Below, in pieces: positions 55,585-64,000 of a stretch of DNA of 64,000 bases; position 1 is the first letter of the stretch; the number at the start of each line of letters is the position of its first letter. Position numbers and translations under genes: made by a program. Source of the DNA: Planctomycetota bacterium. Its GTDB lineage: Bacteria; Planctomycetota; UBA1135; GCA-002686595. The notes under the pieces are model-generated. The model searched no databases and was not told the DNA's origin. It saw only the letters and a program-made list of their open reading frames with translations. The stretch spans positions 1-64,000 of the forward strand of contig JACKHS010000015.1 in the NCBI GenBank assembly GCA_020638875.1, written 5' to 3'.

Positions 55585-56580
55585 TCAGTTCGCCCAGCCG
55601 ACCTGCACGCCGTTCGTCAGGTTGAAGAACGAACCGCAGGGGCTGCCGACGGGGTCGCGGTACCAGTACTGGTAGGCGCGCGTGTCGCCGGCGGTGACGC
55701 CGCCCTTCACGGCGACGTCGATGGTCGAGGTCGCGGCGCCGAGGGCGTCCGCGCTCACGACCTGCAGGCGCACGACCGAGCCGCCCGCGCAGCGCAGTCC
55801 GTCGCCGAAGGTGTTGCCGAGGCCGCCGTTCACGGCGTTGACGCCCTGGAAGAACAGGCCCGGCTGACCGGGCGCCGCGCCGCTCGCGTGCAGCGCGAGC
55901 GTGCTCGCCGAGGCGCTCGCGACGCCCGAGGTCGCGAGGTTCGCGCCCGCGGCGTTCGCGCCGTTCGCGCAGCCGTTGCCGGCGGCGCCGGAGTTGCCGC
56001 AGGGCGCGGCCGTCCCGCTGCCGTCGCAGAAGCAGAACGGCGTCCCGGGCGCGGGCGCGACGACGTCGAGCGTCATCGGGAAGATCTCGAGCAGTCCGCC
56101 CTGGCCCTGGATGACGTAGTTGAACGAGGTCATGTTCGCGGCGACGTCGTAGGTGCCCGGCAGCAGCGTGATGTCGGCGGACGGGAAGAAGCTCCCCACC
56201 GCGCCCCACTCGCAGCTGAAGAAGTGCCCGCTGGCGAGCTGCGTCTGGAAGATGCGGAAGCCGTCGGCCGCGGGGAAGTCGTTCTGGATCTGCAGGTCGG
56301 TCGGGCCGCCGAGCGCGGCGCCGGTCGAGCCGTTGATGTCGAGGTCGAACGTCCCGAGGTCGATCGCGTAGGCGACGAGCTGGCCGGGCGCGATCGGCGT
56401 GCCGGGCTCGGTCACGTCGAAGGAGAGCACCGCGGTGGCGCCCGCGGCCGCGCCGGCGAAGGGACCGGAGCCGTAGGAGTTGCTGAGCACCTGACCGGTG
56501 ACGACGACCGAGTAGGTGCCGGCCTGCGCCGCGCCGGCGGCGGCGACGAGCAGGAGCGCGGAGGCGAGGAGGGAGCGCAT
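55585..56580 (-). CDS. Secreted protein with planctomycete C-terminal GDGLRCAG domain (paralogue)
   Basis: A 331-residue exported protein with signal peptide (about 1-20, ending AAQAG). Residues 20-180 form a different beta-rich region (TYSVVVTGQVLSNSYG, GTPIAPGQLVAYAIDLG, GTYDVAANMTSFNYVIQG). The C-terminal 120 residues match the neighbour: FCDGSGTAAPCGNSG, FGDGLRCAGGSVVRLQVV, and YWYRDPVGSPCGSFFNLTNG. ATG 56580 is selected over the upstream 13-residue extension. The two proteins likely share a fold and localisation; they are convergent rather than tandem. Confidence 0.8.
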   Translation of the reverse strand: MRSLLASALLLVAAAGAAQAGTYSVVVTGQVLSNSYGSGPFAGAAAGATAVLSFDVTEPGTPIAPGQLVAYAIDLGTFDLDINGSTGAALGGPTDLQIQNDFPAADGFRIFQTQLASGHFFSCEWGAVGSFFPSADITLLPGTYDVAANMTSFNYVIQGQGGLLEIFPMTLDVVAPAPGTPFCFCDGSGTAAPCGNSGAAGNGCANGANAAGANLATSGVASASASTLALHASGAAPGQPGLFFQGVNAVNGGLGNTFGDGLRCAGGSVVRLQVVSADALGAATSTIDVAVKGGVTAGDTRAYQYWYRDPVGSPCGSFFNLTNGVQVGWAN

Positions 56581-56669
56581 GGGGCGCGGGGGGTGGAGGT
56601 CGCGGAAGCGCCGCGGCACCCGCGCCGCGACCTGGGCCAGGCTAGCGCGTCGCCAGGTTCCCCGGTGTC

Positions 56670-56681
56670 TTCCCCAGGGAA
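56670..56681 (-). promoter_or_regulatory. Shared dyad before secreted-protein gene 2
   Basis: TTCCCTGGGGAA on the minus strand, 89 bp before the ATG at 56580, in the same position as the site before the first gene of this family. See the matching entry at 54324. Confidence 0.4.
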
Positions 56682-56727
56682 AAACAGAGCTTCGGACCGC
56701 CCCCGGGACCCTCCTGGGGGTGCGCCG

Positions 56728-57738
56728 CTACCACTCCTGCGCGCGGATGTCGGCGGCGATGCGCTCGGCGAGCTCCAGCGCGCGGCGACCGTCGCGGCCG
56801 CTGACCTCCGGCTGCGCGCCCTGCTCGATGCAGTCGAGGAAGGCGTCGAGCTCGGCCTGCAGCGGCCGCTGCGCGCCCGCGAGCTCGAGCTCGGTCACGC
56901 TCAGCACGCGCTCCTTGATCCAGTCCTGGCGCATCGCGAGCAGCATCGGGTCGAGGGTGCGCAGCGCCTCGCGACCGCTCTCCCACTCGGGCCCCTGGGT
57001 GATGTAGATGCCGTAGTTCTTCTGGAAGTCGAGGCTGACGTAGCCCTGCGACGAGAAGAGCCGGAAGCGCCGCGTCGCCTCGAGCGAGGCGCGCGAGGCC
57101 GAGATGTTGGCGCGCGCGCCGTTGGCGAACACGAGCCGCACCGAGGCCATGTCCTCATAGTCGGTGAGGATCGCGCCGCCGGCGGCGTCCACGCTCTCGA
57201 TCTCCGAGTCGACGAGGTGCAGGATCAGGTCGAGGTCGTGGATCATCAGGTCGTGCACGACGCCGACGTCCATCGAGCGGAACGAGAAGGGCGCGAGGCG
57301 GTGGCACTCGATGAAGCGCGGGCGCATGCCCATCTGGCGCACCTTGCGCACACCGGGCTGGAAGCGCTCGACATGGCCGACGCCGAGCAGCGCGCCGCCG
57401 CGCTCGGCCGCGGCGAGGATCGCATCGGCGTCCGCGAGCGTGCCGGCGATGGGCTTCTCGACCAGGCACGGCACGCCGCGCTCGAGCAGCGGCACGGCCA
57501 CGGCCGCGTGGAAGCGCGTGGGCACGACGACGCTGACGCCGTCGAGGTCCGCGGGCAGCTCGGACGCGTCCGACAGCGCGGCGCACCCGTACGCCTCGGC
57601 GACGCCGCGCGCCTGCTCGGCGTTCGCGTCGACCACGGCGACGAGCTCCGCGCGCGGGTTCTCGGCGTAGATCTTGGCGTGGATCTTCCCGAGGTGGCCG
57701 ACGCCGACCACCGCCATGCGCAGCGCGCGCGCCGCCAT
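56728..57738 (-). CDS. Gfo/Idh/MocA-family oxidoreductase coupled to lpxA
   Basis: NAD(P)-dependent sugar oxidoreductase of 336 residues with Rossmann VVGVGHLGKIH (10-20), the EKPIAGT motif (Lys95) and the catalytic HDLMIHDLDLIL region. ATG at 57738 overlaps the lpxA stop codon by one base (TGATG), so translation is coupled. In some bacteria an oxidoreductase next to lpxA (GnnA) makes a 3-keto-UDP-GlcNAc for amide-linked lipid A. The partner aminotransferase (GnnB) is not in the window, so the GnnA role is only a hypothesis. Terminal gene of the lipid A operon. Confidence 0.85.
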   Translation of the reverse strand: MAARALRMAVVGVGHLGKIHAKIYAENPRAELVAVVDANAEQARGVAEAYGCAALSDASELPADLDGVSVVVPTRFHAAVAVPLLERGVPCLVEKPIAGTLADADAILAAAERGGALLGVGHVERFQPGVRKVRQMGMRPRFIECHRLAPFSFRSMDVGVVHDLMIHDLDLILHLVDSEIESVDAAGGAILTDYEDMASVRLVFANGARANISASRASLEATRRFRLFSSQGYVSLDFQKNYGIYITQGPEWESGREALRTLDPMLLAMRQDWIKERVLSVTELELAGAQRPLQAELDAFLDCIEQGAQPEVSGRDGRRALELAERIAADIRAQEW

Positions 57739-58589
57739 CAGAGCGTCGCCCCCGAGGCGATGCGCTCGGCGCCCTCGCGCGCGAACTCCTCGCGCAGGCT
57801 CTCGCGGTAGCGCCCGCGCTTGCCGCGCTCTGTGCGCTCGAGGCTCTCGAGCAGGTGCCGCACCGACGGGCTCTGGCCCTCGGAGTGGCGCAGCTCGGCC
57901 ATCGCCTGCGCGAGCGGCTTGCGCGAGCGGAAGAGCAGCCGGAAGGCGTCCTTCAGGCTCTCGACCTCGTCCTCGTCGAAGCCGTTGCGCATCAGGCCGA
58001 CCGAGTTGACGTTGCGCACGCGCGCGCGGTGGCCCTCGACGACCATGAACGGCGGCACGTCGCGCTCGAGGCGCGTCAACCCGCCGACGTAGGCGAACTC
58101 GCCGACCGTGCAGAAGTGGTGCGCGCCCACGCCGCCCGAGATGTTCGCGCCGCGGCCGATCAGCACGTGGCCGGCGAGCATCACGTTGTTGGCGAGGATG
58201 ACCTTGTCCTCGAGCTGGCAGTCGTGCGCGACGTGGCTGCACGCCATCAGCAGGCAACTGCTGCCGACGCGGGTGATCGCGCCGCCCTTGACCGTGCCGC
58301 GGTTGATCGTGACGAACTCGCGGATCAGGTTGTCGTCCCCCACCGCGAGCTCGGTCGGCTCGCCTTTGTAGGAGAAGTCCTGCGGCGGGCCGCCCAGGCT
58401 CGCCTGGCCGACGATGCGGTTGCGCGCGCCGATGGTGGTCACGCCCTCGATCACGACCTGCGGACCGATGATGGTGTCGTCGCCGACGGTCACGCGGGCG
58501 CCGAGGATCGAGTACGGTCCGACCTCGACGCCCGAGCCCAGCTCGGCGCGACGGTCGACCACAGCGGTGGGGTGGATCTTGGTGGCCAT
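57738..58589 (-). CDS. lpxA: UDP-N-acetylglucosamine acyltransferase
   Basis: First committed step of lipid A synthesis: transfer of a hydroxyacyl chain from ACP to UDP-GlcNAc. Left-handed beta-helix hexapeptides run through residues 1-190. The catalytic histidine corresponds to His122 in HVAHDCQL, and the substrate-binding GGPPQDFSYKGEPTEL is intact. It has 283 residues versus 262 in E. coli, the extra being a C-terminal arginine-rich tail. Close upstream is the lpxC-fabZ fusion (8 bp), and the Gfo/Idh gene follows with one-base overlap. Confidence 0.95.
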   Translation of the reverse strand: MATKIHPTAVVDRRAELGSGVEVGPYSILGARVTVGDDTIIGPQVVIEGVTTIGARNRIVGQASLGGPPQDFSYKGEPTELAVGDDNLIREFVTINRGTVKGGAITRVGSSCLLMACSHVAHDCQLEDKVILANNVMLAGHVLIGRGANISGGVGAHHFCTVGEFAYVGGLTRLERDVPPFMVVEGHRARVRNVNSVGLMRNGFDEDEVESLKDAFRLLFRSRKPLAQAMAELRHSEGQSPSVRHLLESLERTERGKRGRYRESLREEFAREGAERIASGATL

Positions 58590-58597
58590 GGATTACC

Positions 58598-59890
58598 TCA
58601 AGCGTCGACCATGGTGAACATCAGCGTCGCCTCGCACACCAGGCGGCCGGCCACGGAGCCGGTTCCGCGCACCTGGGCCGTCTGGCCCTTCATCTTCAGC
58701 GTCTCGACCTCGATGCGGAGCTGGTCGCCGGGCGTCACGGCGCCGCGCAGCTTGACCTTGTCGATGGCCCACAGCACCGCGAGCTTGCCGGTGTTCTCGA
58801 GCTTGCGCAGCAGCAGCACGCCTGCGAGCTGCGCCATCGACTCGAGCTGCAACACGCCGGGCATGAGCGGTTGGTCGGGGAAGTGCCCCTGGAAGAACGG
58901 CTCGTTGATCGTCACGTTCTTCAGCGCCACCGCCTTCTTGTAGCCGTCGATCTCGATCACGCGGTCGATCAGCAGGAACGGGTAGCGGTGCGGGAGCATG
59001 CGCAGGATCTCGCGCACGTCGAGGCCCGACTCGCGGGTGATGACGCCGCCGGCCTCCTCCTCCTGCATCAGGTCGAGCAGCTTGCGCACCAGCTCCGCGT
59101 TGGTGCGGTGCCCCGAGGCGTGAGCGATCACGTGCGCCTGCAGGCGCGCGCCGAGCAGCGAGAGGTCGCCGAGGATGTCGAGCAGCTTGTGCCGCACGGG
59201 CTCGTCGGCGAGGCGCAGCTTCGTCTCGGGGTCGCCGAGCACGACCGTGTTCTCGCGCGTCGCGCCCTTGCCGAGTCCCGCGGCCTGCAGCGCCTCGACC
59301 TCGGAGGCCAGGCAGAAGGTGCGCGCCGGCGCGATCTCCTGCTCGAACGACTCGGGCGTGACGGCGATGCGCGCGCTGGCGCTCTGCACGCCCGGGTCGT
59401 CGAAGGAGGCCACGTACTGCAGCGTCAACCCGGGGTCCTCGCTCGGCAGCGCGATCAACGTCGCGTCCCCGTGGCGCACGTAGACCGGCTTGGAGAGGCG
59501 GAACTCGCGCACCTGCGGGCGCTGCTCGACGAAGCCGGCCTGCTTGAACAGCTCGACGAAGGGCCGCGCGCTGCCGTCCATGCCGGGCATCTCGACGCCC
59601 GAGATCTCGACGCGCGCGTTGTCGACGCCGAGGCCCGTGCAGGCCGCGAGCAGGTGCTCGACCGTGTCGACGTACACCGCGCCGCGCTGCAGGCGCGAAC
59701 GGCGCTCCTTGTCGGAGTAGTAGCTGATGAGCGCGGGGATCGGGTCGGACTCGGGCAGGTCGCTGCGCACGAACTCGATGCCGTGGTCCGCGGCGGCCGG
59801 CAGGACGCGCACCTTGACGTGCTCGCCGCTGTGCAGCCCGACGCCCTCGAACTCGACCGCCGTGCGCAGCGTGCGCTGGGAGCGGCTCAC
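58598..59890 (-). CDS. lpxC-fabZ: Fused UDP-3-O-acyl-GlcNAc deacetylase and 3-hydroxyacyl-ACP dehydratase
   Basis: Two enzymes in one 430-residue chain. LpxC part (about 1-280): zinc ligands in TVEHLLAA, in RHKLLDILGDLSLL and in HASGH; MPGMDGSARPFVE and the UDP-binding region are present. FabZ part (about 285-430): LPHRYPFLLIDRV with the catalytic His, then GHFPDQPLMPGVLQLESMAQ with the catalytic Glu region. The fusion is known from Bacteroidetes and planctomycetes, linking lipid A to fatty-acid elongation. GTG start at 59890 follows an AGGAGG site and overlaps the lpxD stop. Confidence 0.95.
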   Translation of the reverse strand: MSRSQRTLRTAVEFEGVGLHSGEHVKVRVLPAAADHGIEFVRSDLPESDPIPALISYYSDKERRSRLQRGAVYVDTVEHLLAACTGLGVDNARVEISGVEMPGMDGSARPFVELFKQAGFVEQRPQVREFRLSKPVYVRHGDATLIALPSEDPGLTLQYVASFDDPGVQSASARIAVTPESFEQEIAPARTFCLASEVEALQAAGLGKGATRENTVVLGDPETKLRLADEPVRHKLLDILGDLSLLGARLQAHVIAHASGHRTNAELVRKLLDLMQEEEAGGVITRESGLDVREILRMLPHRYPFLLIDRVIEIDGYKKAVALKNVTINEPFFQGHFPDQPLMPGVLQLESMAQLAGVLLLRKLENTGKLAVLWAIDKVKLRGAVTPGDQLRIEVETLKMKGQTAQVRGTGSVAGRLVCEATLMFTMVDA

Positions 59891-60933
59891 CGGGATCCTC
59901 CTTCGGCCTCGAGGGCCGCGAGGCGCGCCTCCAGGGCGCGCAGCTCCTCGCGCAGCCGCGGCAGGCGCCGGACGCGGGCCACGTCGCTCAGCACCTCGCG
60001 CACGGGGCGCGCCGGCGTGCCGGTGAGCTGCGCGCCGGGCTCGGTGCTGCCGGTCACGCCGCCCTGACCGCCGACCTGCGTGCCCGCGGCCACCTCGAGG
60101 TGACCGCCGACGCCGACCTGGCCGCCCAGCACGACGCGCTCGCCGAGGCGCGTGCTGCCGGCGATGCCGACCTGCGCGCACAGCAGGCTCGCGGGGCCCA
60201 CCTCGACGTTGTGACCGACCTGCACCAGGTTGTCGAGCTTGACGCCGCGGCGCAGCACGGTCGCGCCGAAGCGCGCGCGGTCGACGGTGCAGTTCGCGCC
60301 GACCTCGACCTCGTCCTCGACGACCACGACGCCGCACTGCGGGATCTTCTCCCAGCCGCTGCGCGTCGGCTCGAAGCCGAAGCCGTCCGAGCCCAGCACC
60401 GCGCCGGCGTGGATCACGCAGTCGGCGCCCACGCGCACGCCGGCGTAGAGCACGACGTTCGGGTGCAGCACGCTGCGCTCGCCCACCGTCGCGTCGCGGC
60501 CGAGCGTGACGCCCGCGTGCAGCACGGCGCCGGCGGCCACGCGCGCGCCGGCGGCGAGCGCGCAGAACGGTCCGACCGAGGCGCTCGCGTCGACCTCGGC
60601 GCCCGGCGCGACCACGGCCGTGGGGTGCACGCCGGCCGGCGGCGCGGCCTCGACCGGCGCGAACGCGCGCACGACGGCGGTGAAGGCGCGGTTCGGGTCG
60701 TCGACGCGCAGCAGCGCGAGGTCCGCGCGCGCCACGGGCACGTCGCGCGCCACGACGACGGCGGCGGCGCGGGTGCGCTCGAGCAGCGGCGCGTAGCGCG
60801 GGTTGGCCAGGAAGGAGACCTCGTCCGGGCCGGCCTGGGCCAGGTCCGCGGGGCCGCGGACGAGGCGCTCGCCGTCGCCCTCCAGGGCGGCGCCGCACAG
60901 CTCGGCGATCTCTCTCAGGGGGCGTTGGGACAT
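59887..60933 (-). CDS. lpxD: UDP-3-O-acylglucosamine N-acyltransferase
   Basis: Second acylation in lipid A synthesis. The 348-residue protein has an N-terminal uridine-binding domain (LREIAELCGAALEG, DEVSFLANPRYAPLL), a long left-handed helix of hexapeptides, the catalytic His in LVQVGHNVEVG, and a C-terminal helix. ATG at 60933 is preferred: the longer in-frame extension is alanine-rich and non-conserved. Overlaps the lpxC-fabZ start by four bases (GTGA), part of the lipid A operon. Confidence 0.94.
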   Translation of the reverse strand: MSQRPLREIAELCGAALEGDGERLVRGPADLAQAGPDEVSFLANPRYAPLLERTRAAAVVVARDVPVARADLALLRVDDPNRAFTAVVRAFAPVEAAPPAGVHPTAVVAPGAEVDASASVGPFCALAAGARVAAGAVLHAGVTLGRDATVGERSVLHPNVVLYAGVRVGADCVIHAGAVLGSDGFGFEPTRSGWEKIPQCGVVVVEDEVEVGANCTVDRARFGATVLRRGVKLDNLVQVGHNVEVGPASLLCAQVGIAGSTRLGERVVLGGQVGVGGHLEVAAGTQVGGQGGVTGSTEPGAQLTGTPARPVREVLSDVARVRRLPRLREELRALEARLAALEAEGGSR

Positions 60934-61069
60934 GGTCGAGGGCGGCCCGGGGACCGCGGCCCGGCCGCGTTCCGCTCGGGCGGACAGGGTAGCGCAACGC
61001 CCCCGGGCTGTCATGGTCGACCCGGCCTCGGCGCGGGCCCGCGCGGGCCCTCCCGGCGCGGGGCCCGTG

Positions 61070-63655
61070 CTAGCGGAAGGCCAGGGAGAACGAGAAGACC
61101 TGGTGGCGGTCGAACTCGCCGTCGCGCACCGGCCAGCCGAAGTTGAAGACGATCGGGAAGGGGTACATGAGCCCGAACCCGAAGCCCGCGGACATGCGGG
61201 TCTCGTCGAAGTCGAGGTTGTCGTAGGCCGGCCCCAGCACGCCCGCGTCCGTGAAGACGTGGAAGCGCAGCATCTCGACCTTCTCGTAGGAGCCCGGCCG
61301 CGTGATCGAGTAGATCGGGTGGCGGTACTCGAGGCTGGCGCGCACCATCGACTCGCCGCCCAGCGGCGTGCCGCTCACGTCCGCGTTCGGCCCCACGCCG
61401 CGGAAGCGGAAGCCGCGCACCGTGCTGTAGCCGCCGAGGAAGAAGCGCTCGGTGTAGGGCACGAAGTCCGAGCGCCCGTACGGCAGCGTGATGCCGCCGC
61501 CCAGCGCGACGCGGATGCCCGGGCGCACCTCCTCGGTGCTCGAGCCCACTGGCACGTACTCGTCCCAGGTCAGCGTGGACTTCCAGTACTCCCAGTTGCT
61601 GCCGAGGGTGTGCGTGCTGAACTCGTTGTCCCAGCTCACCACGCGGCCGTCGTGCGGGTTGAAGGCCGTGTCGGTGTCGCGGTGGTCGAGGTCGAGCGTC
61701 AGGCCGATCAAGCTGGTCGAGCCGACCTGCGCCGCCAGCGAGAGCAGCGCCGGGTCGGTCAGGTTCACGTCGCCGTCGACGTTGTCGATGAGCACGTCCT
61801 GGTTGTTGATGCCGACCCAGACGTTCGTGTTGAAGCCCAGCGTGTAACCGAAGCGCACCTTGCGCCCGGTGCGCTTCTCGTCGTAGTCCTCGTACAGGCG
61901 ATCGTACTGCGACAGCTCGACGTCGAGCGCGACGCGCTTGCGCTGCAGCCCGAAGATGTCGGGCTCGACGAAGCGGATGCGCGAGCGGTCGTACTGCGAG
62001 CCGGGCGAGACCTCGATCAGCAGCGTCTGCCCCGCGCCGTGGAAGGCCTCCTTGCGGTAGACCTCGCCGAACGCGCCCCAGAAGCTGCTGGGCAGGTCGG
62101 TGATGTCGAAGTTGCGCATCGACAGCGACACGATGCCGAACAGGCCGTCGTTCGAGTCGACGCCGCCCGCGATCTGGAAGTCGACCACGCGCCCTTCCTC
62201 GACCGCGAACTCGATGTCGACGAGCCCCTCCTGATCGGTGGGGATGAAGCGGAAGGTCGGGTCGCGGTGCTCGAGGCGGTTGCGCTCGTCGGTGAAGTAG
62301 CCCGAGGAGGTCAGGCGCCGCAGCGAGGCGCGGATCTCCTTCATGTCCGCGAGCTCGCCCGGGTCGACCGAGATCTCGCGGCGGATGACGGCGTCCTTGG
62401 TGTGCGTCGCGCCGTTGACCTTGATCTCGCGGATGCGCACGGGGCGGCCCTGCGCGACGCGGTAGATCACCTTCACCTCGGCGCGCTCGAGGTCGTAGAT
62501 CAGCTCGGGCTCGAGCCACGCCCACGAGTACTTCGGCCCCAGCGAGGGGTGCTCGATGTAGCCGTCCTTGCCGTAGAAGTCGCGCAGCGCGGCGTGGTCG
62601 GCGCGCACCAGCGGCGTGGTGTAGACCTTGCCCGGCCGCAGCGAGAGCTCGTCCAGCAGCGCCTGCTCGTCGTACACGAGCTCGGCCGGATCCTCGAGCG
62701 GACGCCAGCGGTCGCCGTCCGGGTGCGGACGGCGGCTGAAGGCCTGCACCTCGACGGAGGTCACCACGAAGGGCTGCCCCTCGTCGACGGCCACGTGCAC
62801 GACGACGCCGGAGCGGTCCTCGCTGAACTCGAGGCGGTCGAGCTCGACGACGGCGTTCAGGTAGCCGTGGTCGCGGTACACGGTGCGCATCGCGAGCAGG
62901 TCGGCGCGCAGCGTCTCCTCGACGAACTCCTTGCCGCTCCAGTCGAACAGGCTCGGGCCCTTCAGCTCGAGCTTGGACTGCGCGCGCAGGCCGTCGGCCC
63001 AGAACCAGAAGCCGCGGTCGGGCAGGCTCTGGTTGCCGTGGATCACGACCTTCTTCACGTGCACCTGCGGACCCTCGATGATCTCGAAGATCACGTCGCC
63101 GGGCGCGTCCGGGTCGTCGCCTTCGCGCAGCTCGCGGATGACAGGCTGCACCTCGGCGAAGTAGTAACCCTCGCGGTGGTAGCCGTCGAGCACGCGCGCC
63201 GTGACGCGCGCGACCTGGTGCAGGAACAGCTCGCGGTGGTCCTCCAGCTCGGCCCACTCGAGGATCTTGTCGAGCTTGACGCCGTCGTTGCCGATGAAGC
63301 GCGGCTCGAGGTCGGCCGGCAGCTCCGTCACCACGAGGCGCAGCTCGACGCCGCCGTCGACGTCGCGGCCGTCGACCTCGGCGCGCACCTGGAACAGCGA
63401 CCAGAGGTACTCGATGCCTTCCTCGACCTCCTCGAGCGTGAGGCGGTCCCCCACCGCGATGCCGAGCGCGGCGCGCAGCCGCTCCTCGGTGTAGCGCCGC
63501 TCGCCGTCGACGACGATGCCCTTCACCTCGAGCCCGACGAAGCGCTCGACCTGACGCGGCGGACCGGCCGCGTCCTGGAGACGCGGCGCGGCGAAGACGA
63601 CCTGCGCGAGGAGCAGCAGGGCGAGGAGCGTGCGGAGCGTGGCGGTGCGCTGCAA
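61070..63655 (-). CDS. bamA: Outer membrane protein assembly factor BamA
   Basis: Core of the BAM complex that inserts beta-barrel proteins into the outer membrane. The 861 residues comprise a signal peptide (about 1-24), POTRA domains through about residue 445 (VERFVGLEVKGIVVDGERRYTEERLRAALG, VKKVVIHGNQSLPDRGF, VRIREIKVNGATHTKDAVIRR) and a C-terminal barrel (about 470-861) with the VRGFRFRGVGPNA loop equivalent to the conserved lid-lock motif. The C-terminal residue pair is FR, an end consistent with barrel strands. Placement before lpxD is classical; skp/ompH is absent here. Confidence 0.95.
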   Translation of the reverse strand: MQRTATLRTLLALLLLAQVVFAAPRLQDAAGPPRQVERFVGLEVKGIVVDGERRYTEERLRAALGIAVGDRLTLEEVEEGIEYLWSLFQVRAEVDGRDVDGGVELRLVVTELPADLEPRFIGNDGVKLDKILEWAELEDHRELFLHQVARVTARVLDGYHREGYYFAEVQPVIRELREGDDPDAPGDVIFEIIEGPQVHVKKVVIHGNQSLPDRGFWFWADGLRAQSKLELKGPSLFDWSGKEFVEETLRADLLAMRTVYRDHGYLNAVVELDRLEFSEDRSGVVVHVAVDEGQPFVVTSVEVQAFSRRPHPDGDRWRPLEDPAELVYDEQALLDELSLRPGKVYTTPLVRADHAALRDFYGKDGYIEHPSLGPKYSWAWLEPELIYDLERAEVKVIYRVAQGRPVRIREIKVNGATHTKDAVIRREISVDPGELADMKEIRASLRRLTSSGYFTDERNRLEHRDPTFRFIPTDQEGLVDIEFAVEEGRVVDFQIAGGVDSNDGLFGIVSLSMRNFDITDLPSSFWGAFGEVYRKEAFHGAGQTLLIEVSPGSQYDRSRIRFVEPDIFGLQRKRVALDVELSQYDRLYEDYDEKRTGRKVRFGYTLGFNTNVWVGINNQDVLIDNVDGDVNLTDPALLSLAAQVGSTSLIGLTLDLDHRDTDTAFNPHDGRVVSWDNEFSTHTLGSNWEYWKSTLTWDEYVPVGSSTEEVRPGIRVALGGGITLPYGRSDFVPYTERFFLGGYSTVRGFRFRGVGPNADVSGTPLGGESMVRASLEYRHPIYSITRPGSYEKVEMLRFHVFTDAGVLGPAYDNLDFDETRMSAGFGFGLMYPFPIVFNFGWPVRDGEFDRHQVFSFSLAFR

Positions 63656-63693
63656 GGTGCGGGGGGGGCTGGGCTGGGGCGGCCGGGGCGCGC

Positions 63694-64000
63694 TCAGGGC
63701 GCGATGGGCTCGGCCACCGAGGGCGCGCGGTTCTCGAAGCGCATCATGTTGCCGAAGAACTGCAGCTTCACGCTGCCGGTCGGGCCGTTGCGCTGCTTGG
63801 CGAGGATGACCTCGGCCAGGCCCTTGTTCTCCTCGGTCTGGCCGTAGTACTCGCCGCGGTAGAGCATCATCACGACGTCCGCGTCCTGCTCGATCGAGCC
63901 GGACTCGCGCAGGTCCGAGAGCTGCGGGCGCTTGTCCTCGCGCGACTCGACCGCGCGCGAGAGCTGCGACAGCGCGATCAGCGGCACGTCGAGCTCGCGG
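63694..64000 (-). CDS. dnaB: Replicative DNA helicase DnaB, C-terminal part (5' end outside window)
   Basis: The last 102 residues of DnaB, a hexameric helicase loaded at the replication fork. The sequence ELDVPLIALSQLSRAVESR, QLSDLRESGSIEQDADVVMM and ILAKQRNGPTG matches the conserved helicase core C-terminal end including the arginine-finger region. The gene continues past the right edge of the window. It is 38 bp upstream of bamA, on the same strand, with no visible terminator between, so bamA may be cotranscribed. Confidence 0.93.
   Translation of the reverse strand, partial: RELDVPLIALSQLSRAVESREDKRPQLSDLRESGSIEQDADVVMMLYRGEYYGQTEENKGLAEVILAKQRNGPTGSVKLQFFGNMMRFENRAPSVAEPIAP

Overview
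The window is GC-rich chromosomal DNA from a diderm (Gram-negative) bacterium, most likely a deep-branching planctomycete. The reasons are an LpxC-FabZ fusion, a single-chain SecD-SecF fusion, BlaI/M56 regulator pairs, and two secreted proteins sharing a C-terminal domain with a GDGLRCAG motif that I associate with planctomycetes. The taxonomic call is inference from gene content; no database search was run. Most genes are ordinary core or envelope genes, and almost all intergenic space is GC-rich and quiet apart from the elements listed.

Layout. 1-5.6 kb: partial secreted amidase, an M56 antirepressor with its BlaI repressor and a dyad operator, a cupin, an RluA-type pseudouridine synthase coupled to an rRNA methyltransferase. 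5.7-10.8 kb: a five-gene plus-strand envelope operon (COG3014-like lipoprotein, YcfL, LpoB-like PBP activator, DUF6844-like exported protein, CsgG-like protein). 10.9-15.5 kb: small membrane protein, then a tryptophan-rich lipoprotein coupled to an Mla-type lipid transporter (permease, ATPase, MCE protein). 15.5-22.6 kb: aldo/keto reductase, riboflavin synthase, trmD-rplS, secDF, LysM protein. 22.9-29.9 kb: an Arn (lipid A L-Ara4N) gene set, arnB-arnC-arnA then arnD on the minus strand with arnT convergent, broken between arnA and arnD by a 168-bp MITE-like element. 30-39.8 kb: lipoprotein, a large MORN/CxxCxGxG secreted protein, hflX-nadB, a 1-kb gene-free stretch, a 34-residue membrane microprotein and lexA.

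39.9-46.6 kb: a repeat-rich spacer (129-bp and 36-bp tandem repeats) and a complete rRNA operon on the minus strand (16S-tRNA-Ile-tRNA-Ala-23S-5S) with promoter, boxA elements and terminator. 47.2-48.4 kb: a 65-unit array of an 18-bp repeat, open in all frames, read on the minus strand as a hexapeptide repeat behind a strong ribosome binding site. 49-54.2 kb: L,D-transpeptidase and isoleucyl-tRNA synthetase. 54.4-56.6 kb: two convergent secreted proteins with the shared C-terminal domain. 56.7-63.7 kb: a lipid A and outer-membrane operon (bamA, lpxD, lpxC-fabZ, lpxA, Gfo/Idh oxidoreductase), preceded by the 3' part of dnaB.

Together the genes describe a cell with a true LPS outer membrane: lipid A synthesis (LpxA/C/D), its likely Ara4N decoration (Arn), outer-membrane protein assembly (BamA), lipid trafficking (Mla) and peptidoglycan control (LpoB-like, L,D-transpeptidase). 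The most interesting less-described items are the microprotein next to lexA with a GTTC-N7-GTTC operator-like site, the hexapeptide minisatellite, the MITE that supplies the stop codon of arnA, and the lipoprotein coupled to the Mla genes.
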